A stretch of 64,000 bases of DNA from Porodaedalea pini (taxonomy: Eukaryota > Basidiomycota > Agaricomycetes > Hymenochaetales > Hymenochaetaceae), in assembly GCA_002794775.1 (NCBI GenBank), contig NBAY01000025.1, positions 1-64,000 on the forward strand, in the 5' to 3' direction. A program made the translations under genes and the position numbers. Positions 1 to 10,297 of the stretch are shown piece after piece (positions within the stretch are counted from its first letter, which is position 1; the number at the start of each line of letters is the position of its first letter). The notes below the pieces were generated by a model. The model had not been told where the DNA came from, ran no database searches, and was given only the letters and a program-made list of their open reading frames with translations.

Positions 1-381
1 CGGAATGATAAAGTAACATAACTTATGGGAGTTTTGTCATTTTCACTTGCATCACGTATGCCTATATAATAGTCTACATCCTTTGCCATGTCATCCGGCA
101 AGCCATAGTCCTGGATGGATTTCATGAGGATATGTGCGGGCAAGGAGTCTCCTAGCTCGTGGATCAGGTTGCCTTCTGCCCTAGTCAAAGAGAATGTCAA
201 GCTCAGTACGCGATAAAGCCTAGAGATAAAATCATCGCTCACCTTCGGATAACCAAAGGCCCCGTCAGTTGTACAATTCCATCAAAGCTCAGCAACTTCT
301 TCAAAGGGGTAGTCTGCAGTGCCACTCCCACAGCTCCTGAAGATTGCATTTTCCTGTTTCGCAACAATGTAAACAGCTGTC
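1..381. other. Unassigned left edge
   Basis: I see no recognisable gene here. Short open frames on both strands run into the palindrome that follows and have no family resemblance. Confidence 0.4.
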
Positions 382-1239
382 CATTACAGCCATTTTCATA
401 AGTCCTGCGACACGTGCATGTCACGTGAAATGAGCCGTGGCTGAGCCAAAATGTCAAAAAATTAGAATGAATGCCTATTTTCTCTGTGAATTCTGCACAG
501 CACCTGCTCATTAAGTACTCAAAAAAAAGGCACGGTTCTCAGGAGCAGAAATATGTAAAATATGGAGCAATACATTGACTGTGTAGGCAGTTGGAGATCA
601 AACAAGTGCAGCTGGTCTGTTCTCTCACACATTTCCACCGAGATTCAAAAATTATGGCTCCCCTACATCTACCTATAAAATTCTTTCCTGTGTCTGTAAA
701 TTAAGTATATGACTATACCAACATCTCCTGCAAGTTTGAAGCCAATCAATTCAGTATTCATGGTGCAGCAGCAAGATTTGTGTTCCACTTCAAGCTCTTT
801 CCACCCTCCTTTTCTCACAACAGGTCTTGCAGAGTAGAACACAAATCTTGCTGCTGCACCATGAATACTGAATGGATTGGCTTCAAACTTGCAGGAGATG
901 TTGGTATAGCCATATACTTAATTTACAGACACAGGAAAGAATTTTATAGGTAGATGTAGGAGAGCCATAATTTTTGAATCTCGGTGGAAATGTGTGAGAG
1001 AACAGACCAGCTGCACTTGTTTGATCTCCAACTGCCTACACAGTCAATGTATTGCTCCATATTTTACATATTTCTGCTCCTGAGAACCGTGCCTTTTTTT
1101 TGAGTACTTAATGAGCAGGTGCTGTGCAGAATTCACAGAGAAAATAGGCATTCATTCTAATTTTTTGACATTTTGGCTCAGCCACGGCTCATTTCACGTG
1201 ACATGCATGTGTCGCAGGACTTATGAAAATGGCTGTAAC
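382..1239. repeat. Long fold-back palindrome 1 (about 407-bp arms)
   Basis: The left arm (382-788) and right arm (833-1239) are reverse complements with only scattered single-base differences, around 98% by eye, separated by a 44-bp loop. The outer ends read CATTACAGCCATTTTCATAA and its complement. No transposase is inside. A transcript crossing it would fold into a very long double-stranded RNA. Fold-back transposons and recent inverted duplication are both possible; no clear target duplication was found. Its right end and inner part resemble fold-back 2 at 5478-6081. Confidence 0.9.
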
Positions 1240-1621
1240 GAATGGGGTTGGTGAAGCCATTATACCAAGCTAGACCAGACTCAGCCAAAAGCTTCACAGT
1301 CCTTGCTTAAAGCTACAGACCTGATAAGCTTGAGGTAGATGTTCATGAAGGGCCATCACAAGGTCCCATGACGAATTATCGGAGAAATAAATGAGAGTTC
1401 GAGTATCGCTTGGTCAGAAAGTTAATACAGTGAGAGTACATCAGGAAAAACCTCCCGGTCAGAAACCGTAGAATATATAGAATCTGTAGAATATTCAAGC
1501 AATTCTAACGGATTCTGGCCAATTCTGATTCCAACGGAATCCCAAGCATCGTACGAATTATGAGCAGATTCTATGTATTCCAATAAATTCTAATAGCATT
1601 TCACACCATTTCTTACTGGTT

Positions 1622-1858
1622 TTAGGTGGCATTCCAAACTAAAAGGATGCCACGGCCAGTCGTCGGAATGAAGCCTTTCATGGTCATCATGTACAGACCA
1701 CCGGCAAACATCTTCTCAGATTTGATGCCCGGGATGACGGGTATGGCAAGCAGCTCCTTTTGTACATGCGACGATGTAAGGCACGCCACAGCATCGGTCT
1801 TGAGTTCCACAAAATCTATCTTGTGAAGCTTGGTCTCGCCGGGTTTGAGAGCACGCAA
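1622..1858 (-). pseudogene. Prolyl-tRNA synthetase fragment, extra copy
   Basis: The translation holds GETKLHKIDFVELKTDAV, typical of the region in front of the catalytic core of cytosolic prolyl-tRNA synthetase. It jumps directly to ELLAIPVIPGIKSE and FAGGLYMMTMKGFIPTTGRG, which lie inside the core, so the stretch between is deleted. The same two segments occur in longer form in the neighbouring copy (1905-3180), so this is a partial duplicate. It has no start or complete domain of its own and cannot encode an enzyme. It sits just inside the left terminus of the putative transposon. Confidence 0.75.
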
Positions 1859-1904
1859 GTATGAAGCAATGTCAGCATGACATCATCCCATTGTCACGAC
1901 ACAC

Positions 1905-3180
1905 AGGGAAGACATGTACCTTGCCTTCGCGTGCTCGAACATATCCTGTTGGATAATCTTGAGAAGTGCAGGTACGGCAGTCTCCTTCAAGCCCGTATCA
2001 CATCGCACAGAAAGTGTTTGCTTCTTCTAGATATCAACCGGACCGAATTCAAGGCAAAGTGGAACACCTGGACAAAAAGCCATTTGTAAGACCACAGGAA
2101 AACCAAGAAATAAGGAATGATTGAATTTTCGCGCCTTCTGTTCCCAGTCATTGAACTTGTAGCCAGGAGTGTCGCCGTTCCGTACATCCACCTTCGCGCT
2201 TTCCTGAGCATCTTCGCGAGCTCCTCACAGCGGTCGTATAACTCCTGCTTATTAGTGCGCATGATGATACCGCAGGGGACAACGATTGCTTGGACGCAAG
2301 CAATGCGTGATGGGAGAACAAGACCCTGGTTGTCGCCACAAATCATGACCATGATTCTGACCATGTGCGTGCTAAGGCCTCACGAGTTCTGCCACGGAAT
2401 AATTTACCACCGTTCGGACCCGTACCCTGCGGATCGTCCAGGTCTTCGACCACGACGTTGAACATCTCTGGCTGTGAGAAGTCTTGGCCAAGGCAATGCG
2501 ACGTTGCAGCTTGGATGCCACAGCCGGTCGTCATGTAAAGACCACCGGCAGACTTCTCCTTGTCTGACTTGATGCCTGTGATGACGAGTACGGTAAGCAG
2601 CACATCGTACACGTGACGATGTAAATTGAGAATTTCCCGTACTTCAGTGTCGGCCTCCTTCGTGAGATGCGCAGTGTGGCCTTCCTGTCATAGGAACTCG
2701 CATGTACGGAGGAACGGCTGGGGGCTCTTGGAGTCCTAGCGCATAACACTGATCCACTGGTTGGGCTTGAGGGGTAGATCATGATAGCTCTTGATACATT
2801 TGGTGTAGTAGGGATACATAGCCGTTTCTGTAGTCGGACAGATTGCTATGAGCTCCTCAAGCTCGGAGCTCCCTCTGAAGACGCATGTCATATCGACCTT
2901 AATCAGCGCCTATAATACTTGTCAGCACAAAGTGAGGGATTACAGAACAATCAACACACGTTCGTATACCAACCCAGAAAGTCGACCTCTTTCTTCATGC
3001 CAATAGCAATCTTCACGTGCCGTCAATTCTCCCTTCCTCTTTTGTTGCCTTTTCCTGGGCGGCAATTGCAGACGTGCGCACAGCAGGCACCACAGCCTCG
3101 GCCTTGAGTTCCACGAAATCTACCTCGCGAAGCTTGGTCTCCCCGTTTCGAGAGTACGCTAGTATGAAGCAATGCTGGTT
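1905..3180 (-). pseudogene. Prolyl-tRNA synthetase pseudogene, internally deleted
   Basis: Reading right to left, segments of a eukaryotic-type class II prolyl-tRNA synthetase appear in native order: ETKLREVDFVELKAEAV, KKEVDFPGWYTNVLIKADM, then (after loss of the first catalytic segment) [20 protein letters not shown] and DLPLKPNQW. The motif-2 region FLRTCEFL-stop-QEGHTAHLTKEA (about 2720-2670), GDNQGLVLPSRIACVQAIV (about 2340) and the anticodon-binding part with TLSVRCDTG (near 2010) follow. At least three in-frame stops are seen (at the family Trp in WEFK, at the Trp in FLWQEG, and before KKQTLSV), plus frameshifts. Motif-2 FLRTRE has become FLRTCE. Introns are retained, which argues for capture as genomic DNA. 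It is not a working enzyme. Confidence 0.85.
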
Positions 3181-3479
3181 CCAGGGAGGAAGACAGTAAA
3201 ATCAGAGGCGAGCGCATGTATGGCGAAGAGGGAAGTCGATGATGTGAGTGCTCTACACTCACCCATCTCCTTGATTCTTACGTTGAACCGTTCTGTTGGC
3301 AAGTAAGAACCTGAGATGCAGATGCTTGTTTTTTCAAAATACCTTGTACTGCTTCCCAGATGCTGTGCGGCCAGTGATTAAGACTGTAGCATCTACTAAC
3401 GCTGTAGTAGTCTAACATATCGGCCTTGATCAGTACCTATGATACTTGTCAGCACTAAGTGAGGGATTACAGAACAATC

Positions 3480-5043
3480 AGCACACGTTCGTAACGATAC
3501 CGGAAAGTCGACCTCTTTCTTCACGCCAAACGCAGCCTTCACGGTGCCGTCGTTTCTCCCTTCCTCTTTCGCTGCCTTTTCCTGGATGGCAATTGCAGAC
3601 ATGGGTGTCTCCCTTCTTCGTGAAGAGCTAGCTGGTCCGAAGTTCATGGTGCCACTGCCATTCTGAATTCTGCCAAAGTTCATCAGATCGCCCGCCTTGT
3701 TTGCAGGCCTCGAAGGACCAGAGGCGACAACCCATCCGTCGGGACTCACTTGAGCATTTCCGTCACGATCATGGCCACAGCATGAACCACCACAAGACAT
3801 GGCCGACCATGCCAAGTTATGTTGCTCCTGTTGTGCCTTCTCTTTCGTGGCCTGTATATTGGTAAGCACAAGTGAAATTGAGTAACAAAGCAAGGGTGCG
3901 TACCGCCTCATGAATCTGGGCGATTGTCGATGGAGCAGCGACCAAGTTGCGGGTAGTCCGTTTCCTTTCCCGCAATTCAATCACATCCTGTCCAAGAAAG
4001 TCAGCTCAACGAAAGGCTATGAAACAGAAGGTACGCACTTGTAACATGAACTGCATATGAGACGACACGTTGCTGCTCTTCGCAAGCTCCTTCATCTGAC
4101 TGAAATAGACATCCATGTGTCCGCGAGCCTTAGAGGTATCGAGCACCTGACAAACACTTGTCAGTAGTTTACATAAACTTTTGATCTCTTCCTCCTCAGA
4201 ATTGTCGACGTTGCTGAGCAGCTTCTTGATACACTCATACATGATACGTTCCATGAACATCTGAAGATTGAAGAGCTCACCGATGAACTTGACGAGTCCG
4301 AGACCTTGATGCTTGGCCTTCTGAGCAGTGTGGTATTCGTCCGAGTACAGCGCACTCTTGCCAGCCTCCCTGTTTTCTTCCTTTTCATTGGCATCCTTAA
4401 CAGCCTGATCCTCTGTTGTCTTCACGAGAGCTGCTGCCGCCATCGACTCCTTCTGCGTCCAGCCGTGCTCGAAGTCTTCCTGACAGCGATTCAGAAGGTA
4501 CTTACGGAAAAGTTGATCACCTGTAATCGGCTTGCCCTCAGCATTGCGGATACCATCATCCTGCACGTTCAGACTGATCTGCTCCATCATCCTATGGCAC
4601 AAGCGAGCATACATCTCACTCCAGGCCGCCTCATCCATCGCCTTCTCGAATACAAGCCAAATGAGCTGAATGAGCATACGCCCATCCTTCTCACTCTTAC
4701 TCTTGTTTGCCCACGCAATGATCTGGTTTGAGATGGACTCCAACTTCTCCATAGTGGACTTGCTGAGCAGCAAATGGACTTTCTTGTCCACAATCTCGGG
4801 TGAGTCTGTGTCAATTGAGGCCCCACACCTGGACATGCTGCCCGTGACCCAGCGGTTCACAGACTGCTCGAGCGGCGCGACATGTTCGAAGGAGGAAGTA
4901 GCATTCACTTTGAATGGACTGGCCGAAGCGCTGATACAGTCTGACTCGTTGAGTGTTGAGCTGCCACATTTCCTATGCGTACGCTTGTTGCCCACAGCGC
5001 CCGCGCCACCTGACTGGAAGAGTGAACCATAGGTGATAGACAC
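3480..5043 (-). CDS. Chimeric eIF4G MIF4G-domain / ProRS fragment ORF
   Basis: The 345-residue main exon (4006-5043) is the middle domain of translation initiation factor eIF4G: NRWVTGSM, DTDSPEIVDKKVHLLL, KLESISNQIIAWANKS, LIQLIWLVFEKAMDEAAWSE, YARLCHRMMEQISLNVQDDG, GKPITGDQLFRKYLLNRCQE and QGLGLVKFIGELFNLQMF follow the family order without a stop. Introns near 4038-3989 and 3895-3860 lead to the downstream tail (DVIELRERK, DGWVVASG, AGDLMNFGRI). That tail runs straight into a prolyl-tRNA synthetase piece (AIQEKAAKEEGRNDGTVK, VKKEVDFP). The N-terminal eIF4G region, including any eIF4E-binding part, is absent. eIF4G normally binds eIF4A and RNA through this domain. Whether this copy is transcribed is unknown; its clean frame suggests recent capture. 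Confidence 0.75.
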
Positions 5044-5477
5044 CCGCCTGCAAATGGAAGGCCACTGTGCCCACCACTCATTGACGTCGAGCGCATGAAG
5101 CGCTCTTCACTTGACAGTTTGTTCAGTGCAGAGAAGTTCAGACTTTATGGTCTTCGGCTTGAAGATGAGCAAGTTGAAAGTCGGAAGTCAGATGGCGTGT
5201 TGCCTGCGGCAGTGAGTGCGTCCCACCAGGCAGCCGGCGAGGCTACTGCTGTGTGCATGATGGTTGCGGTGGGTGTGATCGAGGATATTTTCAGACATTC
5301 TGTAAGGACATCGGCACCAGACATATTGGAGTGGCAGCAGATGTGAAGACTATGTGTGGCGTGTCGCGTCAAAACCAACATACATGTGATCAAGTTCCCA
5401 CACCTCTTCTGTGGATGACGTGGGAAATTGGACTTAGCAGTTTTTGTCACCTGAAGTGCCTCTAAATACAAAATACA

Positions 5478-6081
5478 TCATATCTCACTCAGTTCTTCAC
5501 AAAAACTCGTCAAAAAAGTTGCTAAATTTATGTTTGAATGGTTTCTAAAAATTTTATGAGCTTAGAGGACAGAAGGTGGAATATTGAGGCTGCAGTAGTG
5601 AGAATGGGTGTTTTTCTAGAAAACCTCCTTCCCTGATTTTTCCTGAGCTCAATTTTGAAGCTAATGACATGAAACTTGTTGGAGAATGGTATCTATATTG
5701 TATATTAAATTATAGATGGCTTATAACAATGCAGGCAATTTTTTGACAACTGTCTGAGTCAAGCAAATTTGGGTGAGTTTGAGAGTTTCAGCACAACAGT
5801 CAAACAGGACAAGAGGAGACATTCACTCTAGTTCATCCCTCATAACATCAACAGTATAATATGTAGACCATTCTCCAACAAGTTTCATGCCATTAGCTTC
5901 AAAATTGAGCTCAGGAAAAATCAGGGAAGGAGTTTTTCTAGAAAAACACCCATTCTCACTACTGCAGCCTCAATATTCCACCTTCTGTCCTCTAAGCTCA
6001 CAAACATTTAGAAGCTGTTGAAAAATAAATTTAGCAACATTTGTGAACTGATTCTGTGAAGAATTGACAGAGATATGGATT
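5478..6081. repeat. Fold-back palindrome 2
   Basis: The left arm (about 5478-5692) and right arm (about 5869-6081) are imperfect reverse complements around a loop of roughly 176 bp. The inner 130 bp (for example GAGGCTGCAGTAGTGAGAAT) match best and the outer parts have drifted. Inner sequence AAACTTGTTGGAGAATGGTA resembles AAACTTGCAGGAGATGTTGG of fold-back 1, and both right ends are followed by a TATGAAAA...CTGTAAC motif. It has no coding capacity. Confidence 0.85.
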
Positions 6082-6593
6082 TTACAAGTTTTTGAGGTGT
6101 TGAAATGCTCAAATTTTGTGATCTTCACATGTCTCAAGACCTATGAAAAACACTGTAACCTGCAGATAGTTCATGGGTCCCAGTATAGGCCCAAGAAACC
6201 AATCTAGTACCTGCACCTTTGTCAAGCCATGGCAGAATCTAATGAATTCCACAACCAGTTTTTTATTCTACAAAACTCCATAGAATCTATGAGGTGTATC
6301 ATTTTTCTATCCATATTCTAAATTTCAAGCTGCCAATTCTGTTCAATTCCAAAACTTGGACAATTTTCCATGAAATTCTACAAGTTTTCTAAATTTTGGA
6401 CTGCATTCTCATGACATTCCAAAGATTCTACAATTTACTACAATTCTAATAACTTTCTAAGGGTTTCTGAGCGGGAGGTTTTTCCTGATGTAGAACATTG
6501 AACAAAACCGTACTGTACATTCTTCAGCTCCTGTGGAAGAAATCACGCTGAACTCTTCGTATTCCAGATTTCGTCCCAGTTCACCTCACCGTC

Positions 6594-8000
6594 CTAGCTT
6601 TGATCATCAAAACCATCAAAACCGCTGCTAGTCTGCTTCTTGTTGTATGCATGCCATCGTCCAACCTGAACAGGCCCTTCACCGGTTTCCAGTGAGCTGA
6701 ACGGCAGGCAGGCACTTCTGTCAAAAATGGCAACAGAACACGAGAAGAATGGGTGGTCCGTCTTTATAGGCAGCGGGCCGGAGAGGCAGCTGATTGAATC
6801 TGTCGCACACGAGCTGAGCTGCTTCACAGACTGCTCTAGGTCCGGTGTATCTTGACTTAAAGAAAAGAGAAGAAGGCGGTCTTTGCAGAGATCTTGAAAT
6901 GTGTTAACGAGACGGATGAACTGCGAGCGAGAATGTAGGAGAGATGTGCTAGCATGGACGAGACTGTTCATGAACACAGGACAGCACAAGCTCAATATTG
7001 TCGAGTGCAAGAGTCAAGACAAATATAAGTGCCTCAAATCATGTTGCGATGTGTGTCATTGTCTACATGTATTTGTCCATAATAAGACTCAAGATTACTT
7101 TCCTACGCTTCATCACCTCTTGTTCTAAACCATTGAACTCCTCTCCATATTTTCTGATCAGATTCTGTGGATGAAAATGGTCAACGTAGTAACCTAGTCT
7201 AGTGGTGTCGCAAGGCCGTAGCTCACCTACCTCAACCGCATCGGTTTCACCTGGGGATCCCCTAAAGAGGAAAGAGCATGATCGGATGCCCGCAGTAAAC
7301 TGCTTTCTTCCTTTGTCTGATTGCAGCTAGTGAGCACCTGGTGATGGCAAAGGCAGAGAATTCAATGGATGCTTATGAATCTCACGGTGACCCGGTCTTT
7401 CATCCCGAGATCCTTACAAAGCCCTGTTGACCATGTCACTTCATTCATTTATTGGATTGGATGTGAGGCAAAGCCACGGCATCTGCGATGCAGGAATAAG
7501 TAGCAGCTAAGTTCGCCACGAGGCATACCCGTGATGTTCGACTTTTGCGCTGTATAATGTGGTCGTCGTAAGAGCATGATCGAGCTTCGCCGATTGTAAT
7601 ATGTTTTTCTCTACCTTCTTGCAGTGCCCGCAGCTCTTGCTCTTCCGTCTTCTGTCTGTGCAAGGACTCGTATCTCAAACCGGTGAAGGCCGCTTTAGAT
7701 ATTGCTAATGTAAGTGGTGAAATGACTGGCCATGGCAGAAATTTTCATGATAGTCATTAATATCTTCTGTACTTCATTAAGGTCGCTAACGCAGCGGATA
7801 TGAAACTCGACCAGAGTATTTGTGGAGGTTACTTCTTGCAGAGAAACGGGGTCAGATGTGCTTATCAAGACTAGCGCTCAGATCCTCTGGATCCCTTCCT
7901 GCAACGCGTCTTTATATATCTTTAAGTTCCTATGAAATGACTTGCACTGATACAGAGACAACTCTTGTACGCTCTTTCGGCATCCGCCTATCAAGCTTCT
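6594..8000 (-). CDS. Unrecognised spliced gene (boundaries uncertain)
   Basis: Minus-strand open stretches at 7678-7445, about 7175-7095 and 7010-6594 can be joined by plausible short introns. The first is charged and helical (SLHRQKTEEQELRALQEGRE), the second is coiled-coil-like (YGEEFNGLEQEVMKRRKVIL), and the last is a Cys/Ser-rich C-terminus ending GFDGFDDQS. The start and exact exons could not be fixed. I do not recognise a family. Soluble helical regions in front of fungal STAND ATPases can look like this, but no P-loop is seen, so no function is assigned. It may be a decayed gene. Confidence 0.3.
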
Positions 8001-8730
8001 AGTGACCTGCTTTTTGTTGCAAAACTCAATGAGTGCTAAATGCATATGCTTTCGCAGGTCAGTCTCACTTCGTGTGAGGGTGGCTTACGGGATGCGATGA
8101 TAACCATGATGTCTCGCTCCTGTCATAGTTACATTCCAGAGTTCAGGCCTCCGAGGCCTCCGATTTGGTACTATTCTCACAGCTAAGTCCATCTACTCCA
8201 CATGAATACTAGTTACAGTTTATTTGACCTGGATCTCTTACTCTACGAGTGGTTCCCAAGTTTCGGTGATCAGTTTCTGGAAGGTGATCGAGAACTTCAG
8301 CATCAGCCAGTCTAGGATATATAGGCGTTCTTGGTGACCCTTTCCACAGAGCTTTCAGGCTTGTCAATCCTGCTCAGTGACTACACGTCAAGGCGGTGTA
8401 CGTATCTGAACGAATGCTGATTTCCATTGCCTTTCGTGGAAGGACTATTATTTATAGCCTGAACAGCCAGAGTCTAAATTCACTTTGAGCTCGATCATAG
8501 TAAATAAATTGGTGCCACAATGATTCAAAGGCTCAATTTGCATATGTTCTCTAGTAGCAAGAAGCATCACAAAGATTTCTGATCATCGATCGGGGTGTGT
8601 CAATATTTTACCTTCAGATTGAAGTTATCTAGCAATAATCTGATTAGATAGGAAGTACACCAATCATCTGGGGGCTCGGCATTGGTGCCAAATTGCATCA
8701 GATCATAAATGAGCGGCTTACAACCATGAA
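8001..8730. other. Intergenic
   Basis: AT-rich, with no open frame that resembles a protein. It ends at the target duplication of the MITE. Confidence 0.4.
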
Positions 8731-8738
8731 GTGTCTAC

Positions 8739-9442
8739 AGGACCCCTGGCAATATGCACGGAGGCCTGAATCAAATCCGGATAATTTTGGCCAGATTTGG
8801 ACCTTGAGGCCTGGGCAATCCGGATAATTTTGGTCAAAATTTGGCCGGAGGCCTGGGGAAAAATCCGGCTAAGACAGACCGCCGGATCCCTGAGGCCTGG
8901 ATCAATCCAGATAACATGACCAAGTGTGAGCGCTGAGGTAATCCAGCTGGTAACTCATATATCAGAAAGCATATGTTACTGTGGGACCGCTTCTCCTTAT
9001 ATAGACCTCAAATCTTCGATTTATTCAGAAACAATGTGAATTAGATAATAAAATAAAATAAAGCTTATTTACAAGATATCAGCTGTTCTCCTATCAAAAC
9101 CAATATTTTACTTCCTTTTTGGTTGCACATTTACTTTGTCAAACCTTCAATCTCAAGACTCAAAAGTCCGAGTTTCATTAATTCATGTTTTATCCTCAAG
9201 CAATTAACTACAAATTCACCCCAAATGTATATTTTCTATCTACTTACAGCTCTGGTGAGGCCTGTCTAAATCTGGATAAAAATACCACAAAAGGGAGGCC
9301 TGGGTAAAAATCCGGACAAGTTGACCGAAATTTTCTGAAGGCCTGGGCAATCCGGATAAAACGGGCCTGCTAGGGCCTGAAAAAATCCGGATAAAAGACT
9401 CCCCTCCTCAGACAGGCCTCAATTGGTATTGCCAGGGGTCCT
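8739..9442. mobile_element. hAT-type MITE (704 bp)
   Basis: Perfect 16-bp terminal inverted repeats, AGGACCCCTGGCAATA at 8739 and its complement ending at 9442, are flanked by an exact 8-bp duplication GTGTCTAC (8731-8738 and 9443-9450). An 8-bp target duplication and short A/G-rich termini are characteristic of the hAT superfamily. The element is non-coding. It carries many subterminal copies of GGCCTGG followed by AATCCGGATAA, in opposite orientation at the two ends, as expected of transposase-binding repeats in hAT elements. The middle (about 8990-9250) is AT-rich. Confidence 0.93.
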
Positions 9443-9450
9443 GTGTCTAC

Positions 9451-10119
9451 GCGCCAACAGCGAAGGGGTTTAAACTCGGAATCGGTTACGGGCGGGGCTG
9501 ATGGCAAGGCACATCAATGTTATCATTTCGGCTTCGACGCGCGTCGAATCGGCGTGGCGTATGAATTGCAATTGGGCCGTTTGGTGCTGTATACAGTAAC
9601 GGTAGTCATGACTCGAGATGCGACGCCGAGGACCAGTGCGGAACCTTAAAGTGACTCAGGCCGGGCGCTTGCTTATGCGGAACAGTGGATCGAGTCAAGG
9701 CGGACCATTGGAACGTTGATCTGACTCGGATTGAGATGTACGGCGGCGTTCATACTATAGCATACTGTATTGCGCAACTGCACAGAAATGAAATTTGCTC
9801 GATTCTCGCACATTCGTGCGATCTTCCCATGTGCTGCGTTTACGCCACCTTGCCCGCAAGTTGCCAGATTTGGGACTGGTTATCTGCATGCTGAAAAGCT
9901 GCTGCTAAACCTAGACCAAGAATCTAGCAAAATACGAAGTCGCATTCGACCCCAGTGGTGCTGAAAATACCAGAGTTGCAATTCAACGAAGTTATGGAGA
10001 GAATTGAAACTTTCTATGAGGTTATCCAGTCTGCCGAACGACACGCACAACGATTGGTCAAGGCCATTACGTGGCGGACCGAAGGTCTTGGAAAGCCTCG
10101 ATCCAAAATCGTCTCGCTT
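9451..10119. other. Intergenic, upstream of ABC gene
   Basis: Several overlapping short open frames exist on both strands but none has a recognisable product. This stretch probably holds the upstream region of the transporter gene. Confidence 0.4.
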
Positions 10120-10125
10120 TATATA
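10120..10125 (+). promoter_or_regulatory. Candidate TATA box of ABC gene
   Basis: TATATA lies about 173 bp upstream of the chosen ATG at 10298 and is followed by CT-rich sequence, a common arrangement in basidiomycete promoters. The distance implies a long 5' leader. This assignment is inference only. Confidence 0.35.
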
Positions 10126-10297
10126 TTGGGACGAGCCCTTTCTCTGCCGCTTTAGAATTCGTCTCCTCGTCACCCCTGCCGTCATCTCAGTCCCTGTCCT
10201 TCCTCTGTTTCTTGCTTCCTCTGGCAAAGAACGACGGCAGCCATATCGTTGTCGAGGCCAGACACCGCGACCCCGTCGGAGAAGGCCAGCGACTTGA

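Larger units (their letters stand above)
1437..6492. mobile_element. Putative non-autonomous TIR transposon with captured gene fragments
   Basis: Inverted termini lie at 1437-1467 and 6462-6492: 21 identical bases starting TACATCAGGAAAAACC, one mismatch, then nine more identical bases. Both ends continue into AT-rich subterminal DNA with many TAGAAT/AATTCTA motifs. Reading TA as the target site, both ends are flanked by TA, as in Tc1/mariner-like elements, but this cannot be told apart from TA being part of the terminus. No transposase is present. The interior holds minus-strand fragments of prolyl-tRNA synthetase and eIF4G, and fold-back 2. The element identity is inferred from the termini; the captured genes are read directly from the translations. 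Confidence 0.65.

Noticed and set aside
239..511. Minus-strand 90-residue ORF at the left edge
   Set aside because: Most of it lies in the fold-back arm, with no family resemblance; judged chance.
8739..9442. CRISPR-like array, because of repeated GGCCTGG/AATCCGG units
   Set aside because: Spacing is irregular, orientation flips at the centre, and the element has hAT termini and an 8-bp duplication.
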